The notes under the pieces are model-generated. The model saw only the letters and a program-made list of their open reading frames with translations, had not been told where the DNA came from and searched no databases. The position numbers and the translations under genes were made by a program. Shown here piece by piece: positions 19,926 to 31,239 of a DNA stretch of 64,000 nucleotides (positions are counted from its first letter, which is position 1; the number at the start of each line of letters is the position of its first letter). The DNA is from Plotosus lineatus (Eukaryota > Chordata > Actinopteri > Siluriformes > Plotosidae): contig CM045733.1 in assembly GCA_024760905.1 (NCBI GenBank), positions 20,384,001-20,448,000 of the forward strand, given 5' to 3'.

Positions 19926-20429
19926 ATTTAACTCCAGGGACACCCCCCCGACTGTCGATCTCTGCATAGTAGGATCGACCCCCCCGACTGACGTATATGC
20001 ACATGTATACGTGTATGTTTTATGTATGCATATATGTTTTTCAAGATGGCGCCGGGTGACCTGCAGCCAGTTACAGGAGCTCTTCAGTTTATTTTTCTTT
20101 TTTTTCTCTTTTCTATTGTATATAGGCGTGTTTCTTTATCTTTTTTCAAATTTTCTTTTTCTTTCTTCAATCCTGCATCTGGAAAACATACTTTCATGAT
20201 GCTTTTGTTCTTCTGTGCACTTTTATTTTCACTTTTTGGATCGGCGTCAGGAAACTCATTCACCGACGGCTCTGAGCAACGCAGGTCTTACACACGTGAG
20301 ACCCTCCTCGGCCTGCGCGCCCCCGCCCTCCTTCACGCGGAAAAGCCCGTTGTTCCTTTGGAAATACGGAGGAAAAGGAGAGGCTGCAGAGGGGGACGAA
20401 AGACGCGGAGGACATGTGTTCCCTCTGTC

Positions 20430-23148
20430 ATCATGGGAAATGTCCGCGCGATCGCCAACAAGACGGAGGAGCTGGCGGCGCTGACCCGGCAGCAGAGGCA
20501 GTACCGGGACTGCAGCCTCATGTGTTTCTCAGAGACGTGGCTGAATGAACTCACACCGGACTCTGTGGTTTCTCTTAACGGATTTACACTCGCGCGTGCA
20601 GATCGGAGTGTAACGGAGAGCGGTAAGAAGAAAGGAGGGGGCGTGGCGGTCTATGTGAATGAACGATGGTGCCACCCGGCAAACGTGCACGTGAAGGAGC
20701 AGCTATGCACGCGGGACCTAGAGCTGCTCGCGTTAAGCGCGCGGCCATATTATCTACCGAGGAGTTTTCACACGTGATTGTGTTTTGCGTGTACATTCCG
20801 CCCTCGGCTGATGCGGCGGCGCGTGTGAGCGTCTACACAGCGCCGTTAATCAGACACAGACTCGTCACCCCGCGCCATGATTCTGCTCAGCGCCGACTTT
20901 AACCACGCCCCTCTCTCCGCCTCTCTCCCGCCGTTCCCCCAATACGTGAAGTGCGCCACAAGAGACAATCAAACACCAGACTAACTGCATGCAAAAGTGA
21001 AGGACGCTTACAGCTCCTCCCCCTCCCCACTGGGACGCTCAGACCACAACCTGGTCTACCTGCTCCCCCAATACACACCCAGGGTGCGAAAGGAACCTGC
21101 ACAGAAGAGGTCTGTGAAAGTGTGGACCGAGGAGACCAACGAGAGGCTTAGGGACTGTTTCCAGACCACAGACTGGAGCATGCTCTGTAACTCCTTTGGT
21201 GATGACATCGACGGCCTCACACACTGTATCACCGACTACATGAACTTCTGCGTGGACAGCACCGTGCCAACACGGAGAGTACGGTGCTTCTCCAACAACC
21301 ACCCATGGGTCACCCCTGAGCTCAAAGTCCTCCTGAACCAGAAAAAGAGGGCTTTCATCTCGGGGACAGAGAGGAGCAGAAGAAGGTCCAGCGTGAGCTC
21401 CAGTGGAGGATCAGGAGGGCAAAGAAGGACTATGGGAAGAAGATGGAGGAGAAGCTGGCTCAGAACAACGTGCGGGACGTCTGGAGAGGACTAAAGACCA
21501 TGTCTGGATTTGGGCAGAGTGTCAGAGGGACAGCTGATGGTGACCAGCGCTGGGCGGATGAACTAAACTGCTACTTCAACAGGTTTGATTCTCCCCCCTC
21601 CCCCTCTGCACCCCTCCCCATTCCCCTCCCCTCTTCACACGTCTCCAGACCAGCTGACACCTCCCCCCTTCCCAGGCCAACTTCACTTGACTGCTACAGC
21701 CCGACAGACACATCCCCCTCCCTCTGCAGGCCACCCCCGCCCCCTCTCCCTCACATCAGACCAGGTGAGGAGACAGCTGAGGCGACTAAATCAGAGGAAA
21801 TCTGAAGGACCTGATGGCATCAGTCCCAGGCTGCTGAGGACCTGCGCAGACCAGCTCTGTGTGGTACTATGCTACCTGTACAACCTGAGCCTCAGCCTGG
21901 AGAAGGTTCCAGTCCTCTGGAAGACCTCCTGTGTGGTTCCGGTTCCCAAAACAGCACAAGCGAAGGAACCAGCCCACTACAGACCTGTCGCCTGACCTCC
22001 CACCTCATTAAGATCATGGAAAGGCTCCTCCTTGAACACCTCCGCTCTATGGTGAGCCCCACCCTAGACCCGCTGCAGTTTGCCTACAGGCCCAACATCG
22101 GAGTAGAAGACGCCGTCATCTACCTTCTGCAGCGGGCACTCACCCACCTGGAGATCGCCGGCAGCGCTGTGAGGGTCATGTTCTTTGACTTCTCCAGCGC
22201 CTTCAACACCATCAGGCCAGCGGCGCCTGCGGGGAAGCTGGAGGGCGTGGGAGTGGACGGGCATCTTGCTGCCTGGATTATTGACTACCTTACTAACCGT
22301 CCACAGTGCGTGCGGCTGCTGGGCTGTAAGTCAAAGCTGGTAGTCTGTAGCACGGGGGCACCGCAGGGCACCGTCCTCTCACCCTTCCTTTTTCACATCT
22401 ATACCTCGGACTTCATATATAACACAAACAGCTGCCACCTCCAGAAGTTCTCGGACGACTCCGCCATCGTGGGCCGTGTGTCAGAGGGGAACGAGCTGGA
22501 GTACCGGTCGGTCATCGTCGACTTCGTAGACTGGTGTGGCGCAACCACCTGTGCTTGAACACTAGGAAGGCGAAGGAGATGGTGGTCGACTTCAGGAGAA
22601 AGCACTCAAACACACACACACACACATTTACTAGTGAACATCCAGGGACAGGACATTGAGACAGTGGACAGTTTCAAGTACCTGGGTGTTCACCTTAACA
22701 ATAAACTGGACTGGTCCCACAACACCAACGCCCTGTACAAGAAGGGCCAGAGTCGCCTCCACCTTCTGAGGAGACTCAGGTCCTTCGGCATATGCAGACC
22801 TCTGCTCAGGACATTTTATGACTCTGTGGTAGCCTCTGCAATCCTCTACGCTGCCATCTGCTGGGCCCCGGGCAGCACAGAGCGGGACAGAAAGAGACTG
22901 AACAAGCTGGTCAGGAGGGCCAGCTCTGTCCTCGGCTGCCCACTGGACTCTGTGGAGGAGGTGAGTGAGAGGAGGATGGTAGCAAAGCTCACATCCATCC
23001 TGTCCAACAGCTCTCACCCACTGCACCAGACTGTAGAGGAGCTAAGCAGCTCCTTCAGTGGACGACTGAGGCATCCTCAGTGCAGGAAGGAGCGCTACCG
23101 CAGGTCGTTCATTCCCACCGCTGTCAGACTGTACAACGCCACTTTGTA
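20430..23148 (+). pseudogene. LINE endonuclease-reverse transcriptase pseudogene
   Basis: Endonuclease: MGNVRAIANKTEELAALTRQ, CFSETWLNELTPDSVVSLNG, ADFNHAPLSAS (the usual Gly of GDFNH is Ala) and SDHN at 21039-21050. RT: KSEGPDGISPRLLRTCADQL, motif A VMFFDFSSAFNTI, motif B STGAPQGTVLSPFLF, motif C FSDD at 22448-22459. C terminus 22634-23149 reads FKYLGVHLNNKLDW, CWAPGSTERDRKRLNKLVRR and RRSFIPTAVRLYNATL, then TAA. Frame breaks fall near 20775, 20980, 21360, 21770, 21993, 22220 and 22545, plus a CA expansion near 22610. A proline-rich stretch (21585-21760) separates endonuclease and RT. Confidence 0.87.
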
Positions 23149-23486
23149 ACTGTCTGTGAAAATACCGGTTATGTGCAATAAAAACCCCGTGCACTTTAAT
23201 CAACCACATCTACCCCACTGACTGTGAACCATATCAACCCATCTACTCTGCACTCAGATACATTACACTTTAATATAGGCCAGTCTATAAAGTTGCTCCA
23301 TTCTTTTCTTTTCTTTTATTGTTTAGTAATTTATACTATTTATGTATCTATTTATTTATTTATTTACTTATATAATATATATGTATGTGTGTATGTTCGT
23401 ACTTGTATCTATTTTTGCACCCCCTACTGATAGTACCTCAAGAGCCTGTAACAGTGAATTTCTCCATTGTGAGATTAATAAAGCTG

Positions 23487-23514
23487 TATCTTATCTTATC
23501 TTATCTTATCTTAT
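23487..23514. repeat. (TTATC)n LINE tail
   Basis: About five TTATC units directly after the LINE 3' UTR 'gattaataaagctgta', the usual position for a LINE 3' microsatellite tail. Confidence 0.85.
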
Positions 23515-23876
23515 ATAATATCAGTAAATACATATTCAATGCTATAAATGATTATAATAACAATTTAACATTCAAAAATAATGCATGAGATGTAAATAAA
23601 ATATAAATACACATACAGACAGACAGACACGCATGCACATACACTCAGATGCATGACTCACATAAAAATGTAAATAGTTTTGTTGGGTTTTTTGTTTTTG
23701 TTTGTTTTGGGATTTTTCTTTTTTTGCATAATTGGCCTTGATTGTGGCATTTTCCTTAACTTTTCCCATATTCTTCCTTAATTTCCTATTTTTTTTATTC
23801 TTTGATGATTTTTTTTAAAAACCCGTGCTGCATTGACGCTGCAGAAACTGAAGCACGAAGTAGCGAGAGATCACTG

Positions 23877-24689
23877 TACTACCGGAAAAAAAAAAAAAAG
23901 GCTTTCCTTAATCACTAGGTAATCTAAAGCCAAAAGAAAACATGGTGGTGGTGGTGGTGGGGACGGGGACGGGGGTAAACGTCTCTGATTTCCTAACCAT
24001 AGGGTTATTAATAAGTGAACAAACATATTTCTATAATATATACAATCAATAATCAGATCCGGAGGAAACAACGCAATCCGACCCAGTGGCTGAACCGCAT
24101 GAAGGGCATCACTTACTGGAATCTGTCCCTTCGGCCATTCAAGTTTGAAATGATACCTTATCTGCAACAGCAGATTTTCTCTCTAGTGATGGAGATGGGC
24201 AGTCTGAAGGAGGCTGGATGGCTCCCCAGCTTGATTCGGGCAGTGGGGGTATGTGGAAGTGGAGACGAGTTTGAGCGCCAGGCTGTGAATTGAGAGTAAA
24301 CCTGTGGGAGGAAGGCAGCAATGGGTTACACCTGTGATGGATTAATTAATGAGTGTGTTTTTGTTGCAATGAATAGCTCGAGGTACAAAGGAGAGAGAAA
24401 GCCAAGAGCTGCAAGAGTAAGAAATCCACATACCAATAAAGCGCGGTTTGTGTGTCTGTGTGTGATTGATGTGTGTGTATGTCAGTGCTAAAAATAAAGA
24501 GATAATAAAAGCCAGTGTCTGTCCATGCTTCTTCAAGCTTCCATACATCTGAAATGTTCAAGTCATCTACAGACCATACTGACAAAAAATATTAAAAGGA
24601 ATTTTGATTCATTAATCTATTTTAAAGCACTGAGCGGATAATTAGGCAGGTCAGAAATCACGGCTTGATGATGTACTGGAGTCGTTCAT
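23877..24689. other. Unassigned DNA with one 92-codon frame
   Basis: A poly(A) run (23886-23900) and (GGT)n (~23943-23960) are present. The frame at 24015-24293 (NRMKGITYWNLSLRPFKFEM, QQQIFSLVMEMGSLKEAGWL) lies in a somewhat GC-richer block but matches no family I recognise. No splice or promoter support is seen. Confidence 0.35.
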
Positions 24690-24997
24690 ATTTATTTAAT
24701 TTCATTTTCTTAATCAATTTATACCTCATATTGGGTGGTGGGGAGAGTACTTGAGCCCATCTCAACCTATTCCAGGCAAAGGCAGGGTACGTCACGAACA
24801 GCTCTTAAGACAATCACGGCCGAGACTCACACAATCATTCGAACTCACAGTCACACTTAGGGGCAATCGAAAATATTCAATTAGCCTAATGTGCATTTTG
24901 TAATCTGGGAGGAAACCACTGAACCTAAAGGAAAATCTTGGAAGTGTGCAGTGAACATGCCGCACACATTCAGATCCACATATGAATTACTGTATTA
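24690..24997 (-). mobile_element. SINE-V copy, degraded
   Basis: Tail ('ggtggggagagtacttgagc'), centre ('ggcaatcgaaaatattcaat', 'gtaatctgggaggaaaccac') and part of the head are readable in reverse. It ends next to the target duplication of a SINE-A. Confidence 0.65.
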
Positions 24998-25009
24998 ATT
25001 TATCATATT

Positions 25010-25263
25010 CCCCAGTGCAGCTAACTGGGTTATCAAAGGCCGGCCATGTCTCTCACTGTCTATGGTGTGAGGCATGTAAAAGAACCATTGCTGACTTTCG
25101 ACAAGAGTAGGCTGCAAAGCCGTCGGCGTGTTTCCGCCCTGCGATGGCCTGGCGAGCTGTCCAGGGTGTACTCTGCCCTCGCCCGAAGTTGGCTGGGATG
25201 GGCGCCAGCCTCCCCGCGACCCTAATTAGGATTAAGCGGTTACAGAAAATGATGATGATGATG
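25010..25263 (+). mobile_element. SINE-A A1, 5'-truncated, with target duplication
   Basis: Starts inside the body at 'cccagtgcagctaactgggt', so the tRNA head is missing. It carries the A1 tail and (GAT)n. ATTTATCATATT repeats at 24998-25009 and 25264-25275. 5' truncation with a target duplication is typical of LINE-driven insertion. Confidence 0.88.
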
Positions 25264-25284
25264 ATTTATCATATTTCATGGGGT

Positions 25285-25600
25285 GAATTTGCCTGGTGCA
25301 GTAGATAGCCTCACAGCCAAAAGGTTTGGCTTTAAATCTTGTGCGTGACTGAGCCCTAATATGTGGAATCTGTATGTTCTTACTGTTTTTGCTTCAGGTG
25401 CTCTGGTTTTCTCTCAGCATTCATCCGGTCAACTAAGTTCCTATTCTAAACTGCCCGTGAGTGTGAATGTGGATGTGAATGACTGTCTCGGTGTTAGCTC
25501 TACAATAGGTTGGTAACTTGTTCAAGGTGTACCCTATTTCTTTCTTCAAAAGGCAGCTGGGATTCGCTCCAAAGCGAAAGAGAGGCTCTGAATGACCAAA
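25285..25600 (+). mobile_element. SINE-V copy, strongly diverged
   Basis: Head-like 'cctggtgcagtagatagcct', centre-like 'gtgctctggttttctctcag' and tail-like 'ttggtaacttgttcaaggtg' in the correct order, with many substitutions. Confidence 0.55.
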
Positions 25601-25800
25601 AACAACACAAGACCGCCATTTACCACCATGAAATGTAAGTGATCCTCTCTCACTCTCCCTCTCTCTCATGTTTCTTCACTCATTATTATTCATATAGTAC
25701 TACAATCAATCAATCAATCTGGGTGCCATGCCAGAATTCTGGTGTAGACGGCAGCCATAAAAGCCATTCTTCTTGTCATGGCTGTATACAAAGGGCAGGG

Positions 25801-26007
25801 GCAGCGGTAGCCTGGTGGTAATGTCGGCTGGATCACTGATCCTAAGGTTGGGGGTTCAAGCCCCACTCTCAACAACTTGCCACTCCCGTGCAGCTAACTG
25901 GGCTATCAAAGGCCGGCCATGTCTCTCACTGTCTGTGGTGTGAGGCATGTAAAAGAACCATTGCTGACTTTCTTCAAGAGTAGGCTGCATAGCGGTCAGC
26001 GTGTTTC
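25801..26007 (+). mobile_element. SINE-A 5' part without tail
   Basis: Head ('ggcagcggtagcctggtggt', box-B-like GGTTCAAGCCC) and body to 'cggtcagcgtgtttctaatc', where similarity stops and an unrelated GC-rich segment begins. The tail is lost. Confidence 0.8.
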
Positions 26008-26948
26008 TAATCAGGAGTCGGAGTCCCTTGAGGCAGTTCGTTCTCAGCAAAGATTTGGCAAGTCCTTCAGCGGCACTAGAACCCAGTAATATCGGCTTCT
26101 ACCCTTCAATTAGATTCTTCCGGTGGTGCCGAGAGGGGGGGGGGACGGGACTTGCTGCTTGGGTAACAGCCTGTCCTCCATACTTCCTTCCCCGGGCTCT
26201 GTGCACTGGAGAGAGTGCAGCTCCATAGTTCTTTGAGATTGACGGAGGCCTACTACTAATACTACGACTACTATACGAAGGGCAAGAGGTCCACAGTTCT
26301 TTCTGCAGGGTGTTTTTTTTGAGACACCATCTCTAGCTAGCTGGCCGTTGACTCTCAGGAGTTCATCTGCCCTTTGATCGGATCTTGTTTTTATTCCTAC
26401 TGGGTTGACAGGCACGTCACCAACCACTCGACCATGCAACAGGTGGTACTGGCTTACATGTTACCAGTAGTAGTGCAAAACCTGACCTGACTGCATAGTA
26501 CTAGTACTACAAAAGCAGAAAATTTATATAAATCAAGATAAATTCTGCTTTCTGGTTTCTCCTTATTTGATTTAGATCCACTGAAGTCCATATAATAAGT
26601 CTCATTGAACTTAACAGGAGGCTACGTGCAGCAGTAGAAAACTTGAACTATTGAGAATATGTTGAGAATCATCAATACATCAGATAATCACAAAACCAGT
26701 ATTTACTTTTATCTACTTTCTGCTGAAGTCCACCAGTACATGGATCTATTTTTATCCAGCATGAGCACGAGAGTCGATTGCACCCATATTGCAACCAAAC
26801 TTGAAAAATGCGCCTTTCATGTGTTTGAGCATAATTTCTGTGCCCTCAGAGGACATGAGCCCAGCAGACCCTACAGCTTATTTTTTCATGATTGTGTAAC
26901 CTGATTCAATATACATGGCGAATTGTAAAATAATTTTTGAAAATAGTC
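26008..26948. other. Unclassified, GC-richer in its first half
   Basis: 26008-26440 is GC-richer than its surroundings and allows a 109-codon minus frame (26110-26439, RVVGDVPVNPVGIKTRSDQR). I cannot assign it. It may be a fragment of an unrecognised repeat, since it begins exactly where a SINE-A is cut. 26500-26948 shows nothing. Confidence 0.3.
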
Positions 26949-27255
26949 AGGAATAATAAAGTTAGTTGAACTAACCTACCTGGGCCAGCCTAATGCTCCC
27001 ATGGTGGCCCAGTCTCCTCAAAGGCAGACACGGACTGATAGGGATTCTGGTCCTCGTCAGCCACCGACCAGGCCAGGTTACTTCTATGAGCATGGGTTTC
27101 GGCGACTTCCGGTGGTACCCCCCGGCCTGGCGCCGCCAGCAGCTATTGCCACCAGACCAGATAATCCCGCGTCTTCTGATGGATTTTCAGTTCTCTGCCT
27201 TTCTTAGAACTTCTTGCATACAACACACTATTCATTGGTTGCCTTCTGTAACAAA
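26949..27255. repeat. Unclassified direct repeat, copy 1
   Basis: Runs from 'aggaataataaag' to 'ccttctgtaacaaa'. It contains the 15 bp palindrome GTTAGTTGAACTAAC at 26961-26975. It is about 97 percent identical by eye to 27515-27826, in the same orientation, with ~260 bp between. A proline-rich frame (PRQPPTRPGYFYEHGFRRL) is open in both but not extended. Confidence 0.8.
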
Positions 27256-27514
27256 GTTCCCAGAGCCACCCGGCTGCCGTCATCTACTGTGGTATTGCTC
27301 CTGGATGACAGCTGCCGCCAACTTATCCAATTTGCGTTGTGGGTCTGGAATCCTCTTGAAGCAGCCCGCAGTTGCTGTAGCAAAAAATTCAAGGTTCCAC
27401 GGTGGGTTGCTAACACTCCTTAGCTTATTAGCCTAGTCCCTTATTTGAGGCCAACAGACCTCTGTTGTGCTGGTCTTTCCCAGCTGTCTTGTATTTGCTG
27501 CGTGTAGCTATGCA

Positions 27515-27826
27515 AGGAATAATAAAGTTAGTTGAACTAACCTACCAGGGCCAGCCTAATGCTCCCATGGTGGCCCAGTCTCCTCAAAGGCAGACACGGA
27601 CTGATAGGGATTCTGGTCCTCGTCAGCCACCGACCAGGCCGGGTTACTTCTATGAGCATGGGTTTCGGCGACTTTCGGTGGTACCCCCCCCCCCGGCCTG
27701 GCACCGCCAGCAGCTATTGCCACCAGACCAGATAATCCCTCTTCTTCTGATGGATTTTCAGTTCTCTGCCTTTCTTAGAACTTCTTGCATACAACACACT
27801 GTTCATTGGTTGCCTTCTGTAACAAA
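27515..27826. repeat. Unclassified direct repeat, copy 2
   Basis: Second copy of the 26949-27255 unit. Differences are a longer C run ('gtacccccccccccgg'), 'actgttcattgg' for 'actattcattgg' and a few substitutions. The palindrome recurs at 27527-27541. The pair could be short terminal repeats of an unknown element or a ~566 bp tandem duplication with one partial unit. Confidence 0.8.
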
Positions 27827-28569
27827 CTACTAGTATATGAGAAAACAGATGGGCCTAAGTACATATAGTATCGCGGCGTTTGTAATAATAGGAGAAGAAA
27901 TATTGCCTTCATACAGGTAAATATCCGAAACCATTCTTAAAATATTTTCCAGTTTTTCTTATAAAACCTGAAAAGAAAAACCTTTAAATACAAGTATTCA
28001 AAAAAACCAGAGCCACTATAATTTCAGGTTTCTGAGTACCGCTGTATTAGCATGTATTAGCATGCATTAAACAGTGAGATCTGCCTCTCCTGCCACGTTT
28101 GAATGCATGAACCTGCTTGAATCTGTGCAGGAAGTATGGTAGCTGAGTACATGAGAGCAAAGTCTACATGAATGAGAAGCAGTGGGTATGAAGTGGGTGT
28201 TCAAACTAATCATGCCAGGCTGATGAAATAACACTCTGTAACCCAAAGCCTTTGCTTCCTCAGGTACTCACCGTTAATGGTGGCCATGGGGTGATGCTCT
28301 TATCTAGTGAGCTACCCAAAAAAGATACTATCTTTGTCTTCGTATTCAATGTAATTTGATGTTATTTCAAATCATTTCTGTAGACACTGACTTCATTTTT
28401 TTTTTTACTGTAGAAAAATCACTTGAGTGTCAGTATGAAATGTGTTGCTATTCAATTACTCGAAGGCTCATTTTTTTTTGGGAACATGACATTCCACTGT
28501 GGTACACTGTTAATGTCCATATTACTGTGAAAACATTGAGAAACTAAAAAAAAAAAACTGACAGAAGAC
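27827..28569. other. No gene recognised
   Basis: AT-rich. The 63-codon frame at 28356 includes a poly-Phe run from a T tract. Confidence 0.4.
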
Positions 28570-28756
28570 AGGTCACACTCACTCATTGGCCAAACTGTTT
28601 AATATTACTACAGTCACAGTTGCTTCAGTTGGCACTGCATGAAGGCGTGTTACATTCTGAACAGGCGAACATGCAAACACCTAGGCCTGGGGCTTGAATC
28701 CAGGACTTTCTTGTTGTGAGGTGGACATACTAACCACGATGCCACCATGCTGCCCC
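28570..28756 (-). mobile_element. SINE-V, centre deleted
   Basis: Tail remnant ('attggccaaactg') and head complement ('tcttgttgtgaggtggacat', 'accacgatgccaccatgctg') with most of the middle missing. Confidence 0.68.
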
Positions 28757-29334
28757 AGGGCACAACACTTTACCGCAATATTTCCAGACTATGCATCTGG
28801 ACACTCAAGTCCAGCAATCCACATTCCTTTGAAGGCTTGTTAAATGCACTGAATAGACTTATGAACATTAGCCCATCATTGTGTCGCTGCATATTATTCC
28901 TCCCCATTAACCACTTCATTAAGTCATGATGCAAATATGCAAATAGAGGTATAAAGTGCATACTTAACGTTGACCCTTTGAGGACTTTGCTCAGTCTCTT
29001 GTCTCCTGACGTCACTGAGGATGATGTTCCTCCTCCCTCTGCTCAAGATATTGTTCCACCCTTTGACCTACAAAGGACATTGCTTTCCAATGGATATTAT
29101 TTTGCCTCACAGCTTGGTAACAGATGTCGCTCTCCTTTATAGAATTTTAGAGCATGTTATACCAGGGGGTAAAAGAGCTCTTCTTTTTTTTTTTTTTACC
29201 TTGCCCTCTGTTCCAACACCCAAGCGGCCTGCATCGAGGAGGTCCATTTCCATTGTCATGGTGCACCACTGCCAGTATGGGAGCTACAATTCACAGTTCT
29301 CTTTGGATTTGGACTCTGGCATGTGCGTTTCATA
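28757..29334. other. No gene recognised
   Basis: Frames of 60-148 codons here include poly-Phe from a T tract (29184-29197) and lack family signatures. Confidence 0.4.
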
Positions 29335-29336
29335 TA

Positions 29337-29602
29337 CAGTGGTACCTCACCTTACGAAATTAATCCGTTCCAGAGCTTTTTTCTTAACTTGGATTTTTCG
29401 TAAATTGAACCACATTTTACACGTAAAACGTGTGATTCGTTCCAAGGCCCCCAATACTATCCCCTAAACCCTTTAAAAATTATTAAAGCATGCTTTTCAA
29501 GACCTTCTTCTGCTTCAATATCGTACCGATAGTAGACGGATTTGGCCATATTCCTTTACGATATCACTCGAGCCCGTTTCTTCTTCTCACTTGCACCGGC
29601 GC

Positions 29603-29643
<41 letters not shown>

Positions 29644-30223
29644 TGTGTGTGCATGCATGTGTTATAATCTTACAAATGTTTATGGAAAGTTAAAAGCCTG
29701 AGTCAAGAAATAAAGCATAAAACATAAAGCATAAAACAACAGTAACTCTGTCCTTTACACGAAAAGCATTATGGTGGATGCAGCTCCATAATAGCCAATG
29801 GGAGTGAGTTGTGTCGTCCCTCCCAGCCAATGGCAGGCCAGCGGGGCGGAATGTTTGGAGATAGCCAATAAGAGGGAGCTGCGTCATCCCTCCTAGCCAA
29901 TGAGAGGCCAGCGGAGTGGGATTTTGGGAGATAGGCAATGGGAGGTAGCTGCGTTATCCCTCCTAGCCAATGGTAGGCCATCGGGGCGGGATGTTTGAAC
30001 ATCATTGATGGGAGAGCAGCTCGTGCATTGTTTGAATGTTTGAATGGCGAGTTTTAATGTTTGAATAGTGCATTTTATTGTTTGAACAGCGCGTTTGAAT
30101 TTTTAAGATGCCGCTTTCGTAATGTGAACTTGTTTCGTATCCAGAGACAAAAGTTTTAGGAAAATGCGTTTCGTAACCTGAATTTTTTATTTAGTGAGAC
30201 TTTCGTAAAATGAGGTACCACTG
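29337..30223 (-). mobile_element. Tigger-like element with 70 bp tandem repeats
   Basis: TA lies at 29335-29336 and 30224-30225. The left end is CAGTGGTACCTCACCTTACG and the right end is its imperfect complement 'cgtaaaatgaggtaccactg'. The inner 'attaatccgttcc' and the relic 'gatagtagacggatttggcc' show kinship with Tigger-1, but the ends define a separate subfamily. The transposase start region is largely deleted. It contains a GT microsatellite (29605-29654) and three 70 bp repeats. Confidence 0.78.
29793..30025. repeat. 70 bp tandem repeat, 3.3 units, each with two CCAAT motifs
   Basis: Units start at 29793, 29863, 29933 and 30003 (partial). The three full units are exactly 70 bp and about 80-85 percent alike. 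Most carry 'agccaatgg' at the start and again mid-unit, though the third starts 'aggcaat'. The corresponding place in Tigger-1 copies has essentially one unit ('ctggccaatgggaggccagc'), upstream of the transposase start on the minus strand. Confidence 0.88.
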
Positions 30224-30225
30224 TA

Positions 30226-31239
30226 TATCTGCTCAGCTACTTTCATACACACCTATATTCATGTGTGCATAGTATGTATCCCTTTGTTTTGTTATATTCT
30301 TTGCTAAAGTTCACACGAAGTTAGGTCTGTATATTTTCAGTGTTATGGCAGGATTTGTTATTCAAAGGAATTATACTTGCTATAACAATCATCTGTTTGC
30401 AAAAATGATACAACCATGTGTTCACAAGTACACCAGTCTGACATTTACAACATCTGACATGTCTGCGGCTAGGTATCCCCCATACACAGAAATCTGTAAT
30501 TCACTGGGTGTTCCGAAACCTTTCTTTCATAGCTAGCATTAACTATTTCACCACTATGTGCTACACGATCTCTTCTGTGTAATCACATACGATATAACTA
30601 CCCAAATAAACCTCAATGAGCTTTGGGCATTCACGACACGTTTTGCCAGTTCACTGATTCTGTTCTTCCTTGGACCATCTTTAGGAGATACTTCCTACTG
30701 AATACCAGCGCGATAGCTAACAGCAGGTATAATGCGGAGCTGACCTGCAACAAATAAAGTTGTGATCTATATAAATATCAGCTGTGCTTGAGTTTTAACA
30801 CGATCATTAACACTGGACCGCTGATGTTTAATATTTTCCAATGAGAAATGAAAATATTTTAACTAAATGTTGCACCTACGCTTACACCCTATGGGCAGGC
30901 TATTGTAGTAGCACTAATGGCAAAAGAGCTGCATGCAGTGTTCAGCAGTGGAAGAGTAAATAAATGCAAAATGAAAACTCTGTATGATTCCTCGAGACTT
31001 CATGAGGTATAATTTAGGGGGGGGGGGGGGATGTTGATTTGAACAACAGTACTAATGCAGCATTTCCTGTTTGTACCAGAGCTACACGCGTCTTCTTTCA
31101 TAGTGGGAGTAACTGATAAGCCAGTGTAATGAGGCATTTAAGGTCATTACAATTTGGAAAGGTTCTGGCCAGCAGTACCTCAAACAACTTTCACTTACTC
31201 ACCTCTAAATTGAAAATTAAATATCAGCTGTGTTATAGT
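30226..31239. other. No gene recognised
   Basis: Mixed AT-rich DNA with a 13 bp G run at about 31018-31030. Confidence 0.4.

Larger units (their letters stand above)
20035..23514 (+). mobile_element. CR1/L2-group LINE, nearly full length, inactive
   Basis: Begins near 'caagatggcgccgggtgacc' and ends 'gagattaataaagctg' plus (TTATC)n. GC content and codon use rise sharply relative to the flanks. It carries endonuclease, linker, RT and C-terminal regions in order but with several frameshifts. Exact clade (CR1, L2 or Rex1) is uncertain; the jockey-superfamily layout is clear. It lies inside an antisense Tigger-T. Confidence 0.85.
19926..23876 (-). mobile_element. Tigger-T split by a LINE
   Basis: The left part, about 19926-20034, has 'gtaggatcgaccccccc' and 'gactgacgtatatgcac'. 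The right part, 23515-23876, continues in the same reversed order ('aatatcagtaaatacatatt', 'ttgcataattggccttg') and ends 'gaagtagcgagagatcactg' beside TA at 23877-23878. The ~3.5 kb LINE between them inserted later. Confidence 0.7.

Noticed and set aside
24015..24293. 92-codon frame as a coding exon
   Set aside because: Composition is plausible, but no known family, flanking splice sites or conservation evidence is available.
29690..30005. Repetitive 80-codon minus frames (HWLGGMTQLP-like)
   Set aside because: They translate the 70 bp tandem repeat in a Tigger element. Frame conservation comes from the repeat, not coding.
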